In this document: piece by piece, positions 29,263-38,280 of the stretch | How positions within the stretch are numbered: the first letter of the stretch is position 1 | How the letters are laid out: the number at the start of each line of letters is the position of its first letter | Source of the DNA: Acidobacteriota bacterium | GTDB taxonomy: Bacteria > Acidobacteriota > Vicinamibacteria > Vicinamibacterales > UBA8438 | Assembly: GCA_022562495.1 (NCBI GenBank) | Contig: JADFPE010000008.1 | Location: 1 to 40,090 of the forward strand | Direction: 5' to 3' | Length of the DNA stretch: 40,090 bases | The notes under the pieces: model-generated | What the model saw: only the letters and a program-made list of their open reading frames with translations | Told to the model about the DNA's origin: nothing | Databases searched by the model: none | Program-made: the position numbers and the translations under genes

Positions 29263-29291
29263 GGGTCCCACACGCACGCGTCTCTGCGGGC

Positions 29292-29546
29292 CTACGCAAA
29301 ACCGATCAACTCGGCGGCAATGATCGTGTTGCACTGCGGGCACGAGATGATGTGACCCCGACGCGGCAGGGTCGACGTGAAGTTGACCCGTGTACGGAGC
29401 AGCCGCGCCACGTTCACGACCTCGATCTCCTCCCGACAATGCGGACACCGGGCCGCGTACTCCAGTGTGTACTCCGCCTCGGCCTCGCGGCCGGACTCGC
29501 CGCGCTCGACGTGCGTACTCGTGGCCACCATGTTGCTCCTTGGCAC
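29292..29546 (-). CDS. Small zinc-ribbon protein
   Basis: Two CxxC pairs: CPHC...CPQC. Confidence 0.6.
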   Translation of the reverse strand: MPRSNMVATSTHVERGESGREAEAEYTLEYAARCPHCREEIEVVNVARLLRTRVNFTSTLPRRGHIISCPQCNTIIAAELIGFA

Positions 29547-29867
29547 CTGGTGCCTATGCGGACGGACATCTGATAGCGGAACGGCTCTCGGACGCGACCA
29601 TCCGTCACGTGTGCCGCGCGCCAGCCCCCCTGCCGCCTCCCACGACAGACATCCAGATTATCGGTCGACACCCCGCAGAAATTCACACTTTGGCGGTCGA
29701 CTTCTGAGGTCTGAAGACGTTGAGCGGAACGCTCGGCCGCCACCGCGCCCGAGCGTAGAGGTCCGGCAGGCTGGTGGTGCGGTCGGTCTCGAGTCGGGTG
29801 CGATAGACCCGGTCAGAGTGGCGGCGCCTGTGGATCTACAGCCGCGCAGGAACACTGACCGCGCTCT

Positions 29868-29932
29868 CCCTTGCGGGATGTCCCACCCGCACATCGGGAA
29901 TTCTGTTGCGCACCCCTGGAGCGGAACACTAG
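29868..29932 (+). repeat. Family 1 fragment (copy E) ending GCGGAACACTAG just upstream of gatC
   Basis: CTTGCGGGATGTCCCACCCGCACATCGGGAATTCTGTTGCGCACCCCTGGAGCGGAACACTAG. Confidence 0.5.
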
Positions 29933-29940
29933 CATCAGGT

Positions 29941-30234
29941 GTGACCACCCTGAGCCGATCAGACGTCGAGCGGATTGCGGCCCTGGCACATCTCGAGCTG
30001 ACCGAGTCCGAGACGGATCGGTTTACTCGGCAGCTCGGCGAGATCCTGTCCTATTTCGACCGGCTCCAGCAGATCGATACAACAGGCGTACCGGCCACGA
30101 CCCACCCCGTCACCTCGGCCCCGGTCATGCGAGCCGACAACCGGCGTCCCTCGATGCCGCGTGACGAGGCGCTGGCCAACGCCCCGGACTCCTGCGGTGA
30201 CGGGCTGTTCAGGGTCCCGAGGGTCATCGGGTGA
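29941..30234 (+). CDS. gatC: Asp-tRNA(Asn)/Glu-tRNA(Gln) amidotransferase subunit C (GTG start)
   Basis: VTTLSRSDVERIAALAHLELTESETDRFTRQLGEILSYFDRLQQIDTTGVPATTHP. Confidence 0.93.
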   Translation: MTTLSRSDVERIAALAHLELTESETDRFTRQLGEILSYFDRLQQIDTTGVPATTHPVTSAPVMRADNRRPSMPRDEALANAPDSCGDGLFRVPRVIG

Positions 30235-31715
30235 TGACAGCCTCCTCCATCCAGACCATTGCCGACATCCGCACCGCGATGGCGGAGGGCCTGACGGCGG
30301 TCGACATCTGCGCACAGTATCTGGAGCGCATCGCTGCGCACGACGGCCCTATCCACGCGTTCACGCATGTCGCCAAGGAACAGGCGCTCGAGCGCGCCGA
30401 GTCGATCGACCGACGGGGCGCAGAGGACCCTGACCTGCCGCTCGCCGGTGTGCCGGTGGCGGTCAAGGACAACATCTGCACGCGGGGACTGCCGACCACC
30501 GCGTCGTCGCGCATCCTCGAGGGGTTCGTGGCGCCGTACGACGCCACGGTGATCGATCGGCTGACCAAAGCGGGGGCGGTGGTCATCGGAAAGACCAACT
30601 GTGATGAGTTCGCGATGGGCTCGACCACCGAGCACTCCGTCTCGGGGCCGACACACAACCCCTGGGATCTCGAACGGGTGCCGGGTGGCTCGAGTGGCGG
30701 GTCGGCCGCCGCGGTGGCAGCGCGACTCTCGCCGATCGCGGTGGGGTCGGACACCGGCGGCTCGATCCGGCAGCCAGCTGCCTTCTGCGGGATCGTCGGT
30801 CTGAAACCGACCTATGGACGGGTCTCGCGCTACGGGCTGCTCGCGTTCGCGTCATCGCTCGACCAGATCGGCCCATTCGCGCTGACTGTGTCCGACGCGG
30901 CCACGCTGCTCCAGGCGATCGCCGGTCAGGACTCCTGCGACGCCACCTCGGCCGTCGAGGCAGTGCCTGCGTTCGACGCGGCGCTGAGGGAACCGGTGCC
31001 GAACCCGACGATCGGGGTCCCGTGGCAGATTCTGGAAGACGGTGTCGATCCGGATGTCCACACCGCGTTCTCAGCGGCGATCGATGTACTGCGCGGACAG
31101 GGGGCGAAGATCGTCGACGTTCCGCTCCCGCACGCCGGCTACGCGGTCCCGACCTATTACGTGGTAGCGCCGGCCGAAGCCAGCTCCAACCTCGCGCGCT
31201 ACGACGGGGTGCGGTACGCGTATCGGGCGCCGGTCGACGCCGCCGGTGCCGATCTGACCTCGATGTACGACCGCACGCGTGACACCGGGTTCGGTGACGA
31301 AGTCAAGCGTCGCATCATGCTCGGCACCTACACCCTCAGCGCCGGCTACTACGACGCCTACTATCTCAAGGCCCAGCAGGTCCGAACCCTGATCCGACGC
31401 GACTACGACACCGCGTTCGAGCGGGTCGACGCGATCGCGATGCCGACCACGCCCACGCCGGCGTTCGGACTCGGCGAACGGTCCGACGACCCGCTACAGC
31501 TGTACATGGGGGACGTCTTCACGGCGAGCGCCAATCTGACCGGGCTGCCCGCAATCAGTCTGCCCTGCGGATATGGCGCGTCCGGGTTGCCGGTTGGACT
31601 TCAGCTCACCGGACGGGCGTTCGACGAAGAGACGCTGTTGCGACTCGGTGCGGGCTACGAGCGGGACGCCCCTTGGTGGCGCGACACGCCACCGGCAGCG
31701 GCCATCAGGGGCTAG
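30234..31715 (+). CDS. gatA: Asp-tRNA(Asn)/Glu-tRNA(Gln) amidotransferase subunit A
   Basis: Amidase signature VPGGSSGGSAAAVAA, SDTGGSIRQPAAFCGIVGLKPTYGRVSRYGL; overlaps gatC stop. Confidence 0.97.
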   Translation: MTASSIQTIADIRTAMAEGLTAVDICAQYLERIAAHDGPIHAFTHVAKEQALERAESIDRRGAEDPDLPLAGVPVAVKDNICTRGLPTTASSRILEGFVAPYDATVIDRLTKAGAVVIGKTNCDEFAMGSTTEHSVSGPTHNPWDLERVPGGSSGGSAAAVAARLSPIAVGSDTGGSIRQPAAFCGIVGLKPTYGRVSRYGLLAFASSLDQIGPFALTVSDAATLLQAIAGQDSCDATSAVEAVPAFDAALREPVPNPTIGVPWQILEDGVDPDVHTAFSAAIDVLRGQGAKIVDVPLPHAGYAVPTYYVVAPAEASSNLARYDGVRYAYRAPVDAAGADLTSMYDRTRDTGFGDEVKRRIMLGTYTLSAGYYDAYYLKAQQVRTLIRRDYDTAFERVDAIAMPTTPTPAFGLGERSDDPLQLYMGDVFTASANLTGLPAISLPCGYGASGLPVGLQLTGRAFDEETLLRLGAGYERDAPWWRDTPPAAAIRG

Positions 31716-31814
31716 GCGTCGCGCCTGTGTCTCGCGACCCTGCGTCTGACATCGATACGCGACGACGGCGCAGCCTCGCTCGCAGACGCTGGCGTACACC
31801 CCCACACCGCGGCG

Positions 31815-31885
31815 GCTAGCAGTCGGTGGGGACAGTCCGGCGTCGCACCGAGCACGGTCAGGCGCACGTCTGACAAGGCGCCATC
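31815..31885. repeat. CTAG-associated repeat family 2, copy 3 (partial)
   Basis: GCTAGCAGTCGGTGGGGACAGTCCGGCGTCGCACCGAG. Confidence 0.5.
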
Positions 31886-31899
31886 CAGCGCGCCGCTAT

Positions 31900-32175
31900 C
31901 TATGAGCCCTGACGACCTGACTGTTCCAACAGTTCCGGGGTCTTGAGCTGGTCGGCGGGACCGCGGGGCACATCCGGCGACAGGTAGCGGGTACCGGACC
32001 CGAGACGATCGTCGAGGCTGCGCACCATGTGGCTGACCTTGCTGATCTTGCGGTGGGTCTTGGTGAAGCCCACGAGTACGCAGAACCCGACGAAGACGGC
32101 GATCAGGAAGACGGTGGACACTCCGAGACCCGTGAGCACGCCGACCACGAGCGACTGGATCTCCGACGCTGTCAC
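31900..32175 (-). CDS. Small single-TM protein, overlaps rpoZ-like stop
   Basis: LVVGVLTGLGVSTVFLIAVFVGFCVLVGF; ATGA overlap at 32172-32175. Confidence 0.6.
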   Translation of the reverse strand: MTASEIQSLVVGVLTGLGVSTVFLIAVFVGFCVLVGFTKTHRKISKVSHMVRSLDDRLGSGTRYLSPDVPRGPADQLKTPELLEQSGRQGS

Positions 32176-32504
32176 GACGTGGTCTCCTCCGGGCTCGTGT
32201 CCTCGTGTTCGTAGACGATCAATCCCTGCTCGACCTCCTCCATCGCGACACGCTCCAGCCGGGACGTGACCTCCGGTCGGTGGCCGGTTTCCGGGTCCGG
32301 CCGCAACGCCTCGAGCCGCGGCAAGGCGCCCCGGCGCAGCTGCTTGGCCCGCCGGGACGACACTTCGACGAAGAGAAAGCGGCTGGTAATGGGCTTCATC
32401 CGCTGCTCGGGAATCCGCGGCATCGCGACCGGCCGCGTGGGTGCTATCGGTTCGGTGTCGCCGTCATTGACGGAATCGTGAGTGTCATTGTGCGTGTCAT
32501 TCAT
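32172..32504 (-). CDS. rpoZ: DNA-directed RNA polymerase subunit omega-like
   Basis: ITSRFLFVEVSSRRAKQLRRGALPRL...LERVAMEEVEQGLI. Confidence 0.75.
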   Translation of the reverse strand: MNDTHNDTHDSVNDGDTEPIAPTRPVAMPRIPEQRMKPITSRFLFVEVSSRRAKQLRRGALPRLEALRPDPETGHRPEVTSRLERVAMEEVEQGLIVYEHEDTSPEETTS

Positions 32505-32570
32505 AACCTTTTATCATAGCCAAGAACCGGTGCGCAGTCGACCGGATTCGTTGCGCGCGAGCACCACCCC

Positions 32571-32695
32571 TAGCTATCCATGGTGAACGTCCCGTGTCGC
32601 ACCGAGACCCCGTCGTGAGAGACGCCGCGCCCGGTTGGCACGGCATGAGTACGACGTCAGCACTGAGGCAACGGACTCCTGACACGGAACACTAG
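32571..32695. repeat. CTAG-bounded repeat family 2, copy 2 (MITE-like)
   Basis: CTAGCTATCCATGGTGAACGTCCCGTGTCGCACCGAGACCCCGTCGTGAGAGACGCCGCG...GACACGGAACACTAG. Confidence 0.6.
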
Positions 32696-32922
32696 TCAGT
32701 GCGGGTGATCGGTTGGTGCGATGCCGCATCGGACAGCGCGGCGCCGCCTGGACCGGCCGGCTCCGGGATCGCCTGATACCACTCGCCGGCCCACAGGTAG
32801 TGCGTGGGACGACCCTGGTAGTAGATCGTCACGCCGCCGTGTGCGTCCTGCACCGGCACGATGATCCGCGCGTCGACGGCGCCCATCAGCTTGAGGTCAC
32901 GAATGCTCGGGGGTGACGTCAT
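32692..32922 (-). CDS. Small protein of unknown function; stop TAG lies in the repeat end
   Basis: MTSPPSIRDLKLMGAVDARIIVPVQDAHGGVTIYYQGRPTHYLWAGEWYQAIPEPA. Confidence 0.55.
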   Translation of the reverse strand: MTSPPSIRDLKLMGAVDARIIVPVQDAHGGVTIYYQGRPTHYLWAGEWYQAIPEPAGPGGAALSDAASHQPITRTD

Positions 32923-33013
32923 GCTTCCCCTCTCCTGTGGGGATCGGTATCCTCGGCGGATGCCGGGGAGCGCGAGATGACTCAGCGCCATCTCGCACTC
33001 CGTCGATGACCAC

Positions 33014-33457
33014 CTAGGCCGCGTTGACGGTGATGCGGTGCGGCTTGGCCTCCTCCTTCAACGGCAGCCGCACCCGCAACGTCCCATTTTTGTGTTCCGC
33101 GGTGACCGCTCCGACATCCACGGTGCGTGGCAGCGTGAACGACCGGCGGAACGTGCCGTAGGCGCGCTCGGATCGGTACCACCGCTCCCGGTCGACCTCG
33201 GTGTCGACCTTGCGCTCGCCCGTAATGGTGAGCACACCGTTCTCGAGCGCGACGCTCACGTCCTTGCTCTCGATACCGGGCAGCTCGGCGCTGACCACCA
33301 GCGCGTGGTCGTCTGTCTCGTAGACGTCGACCGCCGGCACCCAGCTCCACTCGCGGGGGACCTCGTCGGTCACGGGGATGACATGACAGAACACCCGGTT
33401 GTACGGGGTGTCGAACGCGGACAGCTCTCGAAACGGATTCCAGTGCACGAGTGACAT
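33014..33457 (-). CDS. Hsp20/alpha-crystallin family small heat shock protein
   Basis: WVPAVDVYETDDHALVVSAELPGIESKDVSVALENGVLTITGERK...GTFRRSFTLPRTVD...NGTLRVRLPLKEEAKP; AGGAGGT SD. Confidence 0.95.
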   Translation of the reverse strand: MSLVHWNPFRELSAFDTPYNRVFCHVIPVTDEVPREWSWVPAVDVYETDDHALVVSAELPGIESKDVSVALENGVLTITGERKVDTEVDRERWYRSERAYGTFRRSFTLPRTVDVGAVTAEHKNGTLRVRLPLKEEAKPHRITVNAA

Positions 33458-33601
33458 GTGATTACCTCCTGAATGTGAAACAGCCTGTTCAGTGCATGAC
33501 GGCATTCGTGCCGCCAACGATGGCCGGCCCCGCGGTGCCGATCCCTGGTTGGGCCCCGCCCTGACCGTGTGCCCAACCTTCACGTTCCCGCATCCAGAAC
33601 T

Positions 33602-33653
33602 AGAATAGAAAATAGATGAGTGTTTGTCAATAAGTAAATCTTAGTGTAACTAA
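33602..33653 (-). promoter_or_regulatory. Sigma70-like promoter for hsp20 plus adjacent palindrome
   Basis: Minus strand TTGACA-17 nt-TATTCT (33630 to 33602); TTAGT-GTA-ACTAA palindrome at 33641-33653; AT-rich island in GC-rich sequence. Confidence 0.6.
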
Positions 33654-33715
33654 CTCATATATTATCATGGGTAAACCGGTCGAGTGATGGGGCATTCGAC
33701 GAGCCTGAAGAGAGG

Positions 33716-34612
33716 CTACCCTAATGATGATTGCCCTAGCAGTCCGGCGAGGCGTGCGAACGCCGACGGCCGATGAGCCTCATGACAGCGCTTCCGCACC
33801 AGAGCGGCATCCAGCACGCCACGGTCCGAGAGGACCGCGCGGACCAAGGTGAGCGGCACCCGTTCGAAGTAGGGGTTCCGAACCTTGACGCCGTGAGGGG
33901 GACGCCCCCAGACCTCCGCCACGGGCCCGTGGCGCAGCCGCAGCACGGCAGCGACGCCGGGCGGGACGAACTTGTCGCAGGTGGCCACGACGTAGACAGG
34001 CACATCCAGCTCCGCGGCCAACGCGGCCAGTTGCGCCGACCCCGTCTTGTTGATCACCCAGTCGCCGCTCACCGTGTCGGCGCCGAGCAGCAGCGCGTCA
34101 CTTGCGCCAAGCGCGGCACCCACCCCCGCGTCGGTGTACACCTCGACCGCGAGCCCAGCCGCAGCCAGACCGGCCGCCATCGCGCGACCTTCGTAGACGG
34201 GTCGCCCCTCTGCGCACGCGACACACAGTGCACGTCGTGCCCCGACCGCCACCAAGACCCTGGCCACCGTGCCGGAGTGCGAGCAGGTCGCGAGCCGCGA
34301 TGGCCCGTCACCCCTGGACAGCAGCGTGGCGGCCACTCGTGTGACCGCCTGCTCCGCCCGGTCCGTCTCGCGCTCGAACCGGTCAAGGGCCCTCACCGGG
34401 TCATCCGCGCCGAGGGCCGTGCAGACCGCGTTCCAGAGCGCCCCCATCGAGGGCTGCGCGCGGCAGACCAGAGGCGCTATCCGCTCGAGGGCCGCCGGAC
34501 CTGCCGCGGAGGCCCGGCGCAACACCGCAAGCGAACGTCGCAACAGCGCGCTCGCACCGGACCGATGGTCGTTCGCGATCGCCGCTACCTCACGCACCAA
34601 CCTGTCGTCCAT
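33716..34612 (-). CDS. eIF-2B/MtnA-like sugar-phosphate isomerase family protein
   Basis: LATCSHSGTVARVLVA, EGRPVYEGRAMAAGLAAAG, LGADTVSGDWVINKTGSAQLAALA. Confidence 0.85.
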   Translation of the reverse strand: MDDRLVREVAAIANDHRSGASALLRRSLAVLRRASAAGPAALERIAPLVCRAQPSMGALWNAVCTALGADDPVRALDRFERETDRAEQAVTRVAATLLSRGDGPSRLATCSHSGTVARVLVAVGARRALCVACAEGRPVYEGRAMAAGLAAAGLAVEVYTDAGVGAALGASDALLLGADTVSGDWVINKTGSAQLAALAAELDVPVYVVATCDKFVPPGVAAVLRLRHGPVAEVWGRPPHGVKVRNPYFERVPLTLVRAVLSDRGVLDAALVRKRCHEAHRPSAFARLAGLLGQSSLG

Positions 34613-34675
34613 GGCTTCCCTTTATGCAATTATGAGGGTCTCGCAGTTCACCTGCGAACGTGACGGATCACGGAC

Positions 34676-35497
34676 GTGAAGATTCTGTTCATCGGTGACA
34701 TCGTCGGCAAACCGGGGCGCGGTCTGACGCGCCATGGGGTCGCCTCTCTGGTCGACCGACACGGGCTCGACCTGGTGGTGGCCAACGTGGAGAACGCCGC
34801 CGGTGGCAACGGCATCACCCGGGAGATCGGTGACGCCATTCGTGACCACGGTGTCGACGTGATGACCACTGGCAACCACGTCTGGGACAAGCGGGAGGCG
34901 CTCGATTACATCCAGCTCGAGCCGCGGCTGATCAGACCGGCGAACTTCCCCGCTGGCGTACCCGGTGCGGGCCATGTCGTCGTCAACACCCGGTCGGGCG
35001 AGCCGGTCGCGGTCATCAACGTGATGGGCCGAGTCTTCATGGCGCCGCTCGACAACCCATTCAGGGTCGTCCAGGAGGAAATCGCTGCGGTGCGGGACGA
35101 GGCACGCGTCATTCTCGTCGACTTCCATGCCGAGGCGACCTCGGAGAAGATCGCAATGGGCTGGCATCTCGACGGCCAGGTCACTGCGGTCATCGGCACC
35201 CACACCCACGTCCAGTCGGCGGACGCACGAATCCTGCTCGGCGGCACCGCATACATCACTGACGTCGGCATGACTGGGCCGCACGATTCGGTCATCGGCG
35301 TCGACAAACGCGTGGTCCTGCGCCGGTTCCTCACCGGGATGCCGGGCAGGTTCGACACCGCCAGCGGCGACCCGCGCCTGCACGCCGTGATCGTGACAGC
35401 CGATACCGCCACCGGCCGGGCAACCGCGATCGAGTGTCTCAGCCTGACCCCGGCCGACATCGAGGCGCCCGCGACCCCCACGGTGACAGCCCCGTGA
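34676..35497 (+). CDS. ymdB: YmdB family metallophosphoesterase (TIGR00282)
   Basis: MKILFIGDIVGKPGR, ENAAGGNGITREIGDAI, TTGNHVWDKRE, IGTHTHVQSADARIL. Confidence 0.95.
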   Translation: MKILFIGDIVGKPGRGLTRHGVASLVDRHGLDLVVANVENAAGGNGITREIGDAIRDHGVDVMTTGNHVWDKREALDYIQLEPRLIRPANFPAGVPGAGHVVVNTRSGEPVAVINVMGRVFMAPLDNPFRVVQEEIAAVRDEARVILVDFHAEATSEKIAMGWHLDGQVTAVIGTHTHVQSADARILLGGTAYITDVGMTGPHDSVIGVDKRVVLRRFLTGMPGRFDTASGDPRLHAVIVTADTATGRATAIECLSLTPADIEAPATPTVTAP

Positions 35498-36876
35498 ACG
35501 GCCCGCCGTCCCTCCCGTTCGGCGAGCCGGCGCACACCCCCGCGCCCGCCCGCGAAGTCGTCAGCGTCAGCGAGCTGACCAACCGCATCCGCGCAGTGCT
35601 GGAATCGACCCATGGCGAGGTGTGGGTCGAAGGCGAGATTGCGAACTGCCGGCTCTGGAAGACCGGGCACCTCTACTTCACACTGCGGGACGAGCACGCC
35701 CAGCTCAAGGCCGTGATGTTTCGCTCGGCGGTCCGGGCGCTGCGGTTCACACCGGAAGACGGGCTCCGGGTCATCGCGCGGGGACGAGTGACCGTCTACG
35801 AACCCAAGGGCGAGTATCAGATCGTGTGCGAGCAGCTGCAGCCACAGGGCGTGGGTGCGCTGCAGGTGGCGTTCGACCAGTTGAAACGTACACTCAAAGC
35901 CGACGGACTGTTCGAGGCGAGCCGGAAACGCCCCCTGCCGCTGCTCCCCCGCCAGATCGGGGTTGTCACCTCGCTGAACGGCGCGGCGCTACGGGACATT
36001 CTCAAGGTGCTGGCCCGGCGGCATCCCACGGCCCACGTCGTTATCTGCCCCGTACGCGTGCAGGGAGACGGCGCCGCCGACCAGATCGCACGCGGCATCG
36101 ACCAGCTCTCGCGACAGGAAGAGGTCGACGTCATCATCGTCGGGCGGGGCGGCGGGTCACTCGAGGACCTGTGGGCCTTCAACGAAGAACCGGTCGCTCG
36201 GGCGATCGCGACGGCGGCGGTCCCGGTGATCTCCGCGGTGGGCCACGAGATCGACGTGACCATCAGCGACATGGTAGCCGACGTCCGCGCCGCAACCCCC
36301 TCGGCCGCGGCCGAGATCGTGGTCGCGGGTAGGGACGAGCTCGTCGGCCGGGTGGACCGGTTCGAAGACCGGCTGCGTGCAACGGTCCGCGACACGATTC
36401 GCCGTCTACTCACCCGCGTTCTCGAGCTCGACCGCCGGCCCGGGCTGGCCGGCTGGCCCGCCCGAGTCGCGGTCCGCGGCCGGCACACGGCCGAGTTGAC
36501 ACACAGCTTGACCCGAACCGCGTTGTCGCGGCTCGCCGCGCTCGAACGCCGGCTGCGCACCGCGCAGTTCGGGCTGGAGGCCCACGAGCCGGGGCGCCGG
36601 CTCGAAGTAAGCCGCACCCGTCTGGTGGTCGCCGGCGAACGGCTGGGCGCGGCGATCGTCCAGCGGCGCCAGCGGCTAGAGGGCCGTCTGGGTGACCTGA
36701 CCGGCCGTCTCGAGGCCCTGAGCCCGCTGGGCGTCCTCGCACGAGGCTACGCCGTCTGCTGGAACGCGAACCGCACCGCGATCGTTCGGGACGCGTCCGC
36801 GGTGTCGGTGGGAGACGATGTCGCGATCACCCTGCGTCAGGGACAGCTCACGTGCACGGTGACCGCCAAGGAGTAG
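35494..36876 (+). CDS. xseA: Exodeoxyribonuclease VII large subunit (GTG start)
   Basis: SVSELTNRIRAVLESTHGEVWVEGEIANCRLWKTGHLYFTLRDEHAQLKAVMF; VDVIIVGRGGGSLEDLWAFNEE. Confidence 0.96.
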   Translation: MNGPPSLPFGEPAHTPAPAREVVSVSELTNRIRAVLESTHGEVWVEGEIANCRLWKTGHLYFTLRDEHAQLKAVMFRSAVRALRFTPEDGLRVIARGRVTVYEPKGEYQIVCEQLQPQGVGALQVAFDQLKRTLKADGLFEASRKRPLPLLPRQIGVVTSLNGAALRDILKVLARRHPTAHVVICPVRVQGDGAADQIARGIDQLSRQEEVDVIIVGRGGGSLEDLWAFNEEPVARAIATAAVPVISAVGHEIDVTISDMVADVRAATPSAAAEIVVAGRDELVGRVDRFEDRLRATVRDTIRRLLTRVLELDRRPGLAGWPARVAVRGRHTAELTHSLTRTALSRLAALERRLRTAQFGLEAHEPGRRLEVSRTRLVVAGERLGAAIVQRRQRLEGRLGDLTGRLEALSPLGVLARGYAVCWNANRTAIVRDASAVSVGDDVAITLRQGQLTCTVTAKE

Positions 36877-36901
36877 AGGCCCGGTTCGGGTGAATCCGTG
36901 G

Positions 36902-36942
36902 TGATCGGCGGCCAGACCTGTGAAGTTATTATTGCGTGGGCC
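36902..36942 (+). repeat. Dispersed intergenic repeat family 1, fragment D
   Basis: ATCGGCGGCCAGACCTGTGAAGTTATTATTGCGTGGGCCC matches copy A at about 34 of 42 positions. Confidence 0.7.
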
Positions 36943-36995
36943 CTAGGCGCGGCGAGCGGTACTGATACACCGTAGACAGGCCACAACAGCGGACC

Positions 36996-37247
36996 ATGGA
37001 GAACAAAATCAAGGATTTCGAATCGGCCATCGGTGAGCTGGAAACCATCGTGAAGACCCTCGAGGCGGGCGACCTCTCGCTGGAGCAGTCGCTCCAGCTG
37101 TTCGAGCGCGGTGTCGAGCTCTCGCGGTTCTGCCACACCCGGCTCGAGGACGCGGAACGTCGGATCGAGATCCTCAGCCAGAGCGGTGAACGCGAAGCAG
37201 CGCCCGAGACGCTGACCCTCTCCCCGGAGGACGGCGGCGAGGCGTGA
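36996..37247 (+). CDS. xseB: Exodeoxyribonuclease VII small subunit
   Basis: DFESAIGELETIVKTLEAGDLSLEQSLQLFERGVELSRFCHTRLEDAERRI. Confidence 0.95.
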   Translation: MENKIKDFESAIGELETIVKTLEAGDLSLEQSLQLFERGVELSRFCHTRLEDAERRIEILSQSGEREAAPETLTLSPEDGGEA

Positions 37248-38212
37248 CCAGCACGCGCGATTTCGACCGCTATCTCCGGACCCGGCACGCCGAGATTGAC
37301 GTCGCGCTCGAGGCGGCGCTCCCCATTCCACCTGACTGCCCTCCGCTCATCGCCGAGGCGATGCGATACAGCCTGTTCGCGGGTGGCAAGCGCCTGCGCC
37401 CGATCCTGACCCTGGCCGCGGCCGAGGCGGTGGTGGAGAGCGGACACACCGGCGCGCGCTCCCGCGACGCCGGGATGGCGCTCGCGATGACGGGCGCCTG
37501 TGCGGTGGAGCTGATCCACACCTATTCCCTGGTGCACGACGACCTGCCGGCCATGGACGATGACGACCTGCGGCGAGGGCGGCCCACTGCGCACGTCGTC
37601 TATGGTGAAGGCGTGGCGATCCTTGCCGGGGACGCGATGCTGACGCACGCGTTCGTCGTCCTGGCCCGGCCTCAATCGGACGAGCCACCCGGGTTCGACC
37701 AGCGCCGTCTCCGCGCCATTACCTGTGTCGCCGAGGCGGCTGGCGCCGGGGGCATGGTCGGAGGACAGGTGCTCGACCTGGCAGCGACCGGCACCCTCCC
37801 CGCTGGCGACGATCCCCACCGGCGTGCAGGGTGCGAGGACGCCGCGCTCCGCGAGAGGCACGAGCGCAAGACCGGTGCCCTGATCGGCGCCGCGGCAGTC
37901 GCCGGGGCGATCCTGGCCGGCGGCCACGACACCGCCGTCGCGGCCGTGGACCGGTATGCGACGCACCTCGGTCTGGCGTTCCAGATCGTCGACGACATCC
38001 TCGACGTGGAGGGAACCGCCGGAGACCTGGGCAAGACCACCGGCAAGGACGTCGGCGCCTGCAAGCCGACCTATCCCTCCGTGCACGGCCTCGACCGGTC
38101 ACGGGCGCTGGCAGCCGAGGCGGTTGCGGCAGCACACGAGGTGCTGGCGATCGCGGGTCTCGGCGGTCGACTGGCCGAGATCGCCGACTGGGTCGTCTCG
38201 CGGACGAGCTAG
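37244..38212 (+). CDS. ispA: Polyprenyl (farnesyl/geranyl) diphosphate synthase
   Basis: FAGGKRLRPIL, LVHDDLPAMDDDDLRRGRPT, FQIVDDILDVEG. Confidence 0.95.
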   Translation: MTSTRDFDRYLRTRHAEIDVALEAALPIPPDCPPLIAEAMRYSLFAGGKRLRPILTLAAAEAVVESGHTGARSRDAGMALAMTGACAVELIHTYSLVHDDLPAMDDDDLRRGRPTAHVVYGEGVAILAGDAMLTHAFVVLARPQSDEPPGFDQRRLRAITCVAEAAGAGGMVGGQVLDLAATGTLPAGDDPHRRAGCEDAALRERHERKTGALIGAAAVAGAILAGGHDTAVAAVDRYATHLGLAFQIVDDILDVEGTAGDLGKTTGKDVGACKPTYPSVHGLDRSRALAAEAVAAAHEVLAIAGLGGRLAEIADWVVSRTS

Positions 38213-38280
38213 CGCTCGCAGGTCGCGGAAACAACGCGGCCTTCCGGGATGAAGCGGAAGCCGGCGCAACCCTCCAGCTG

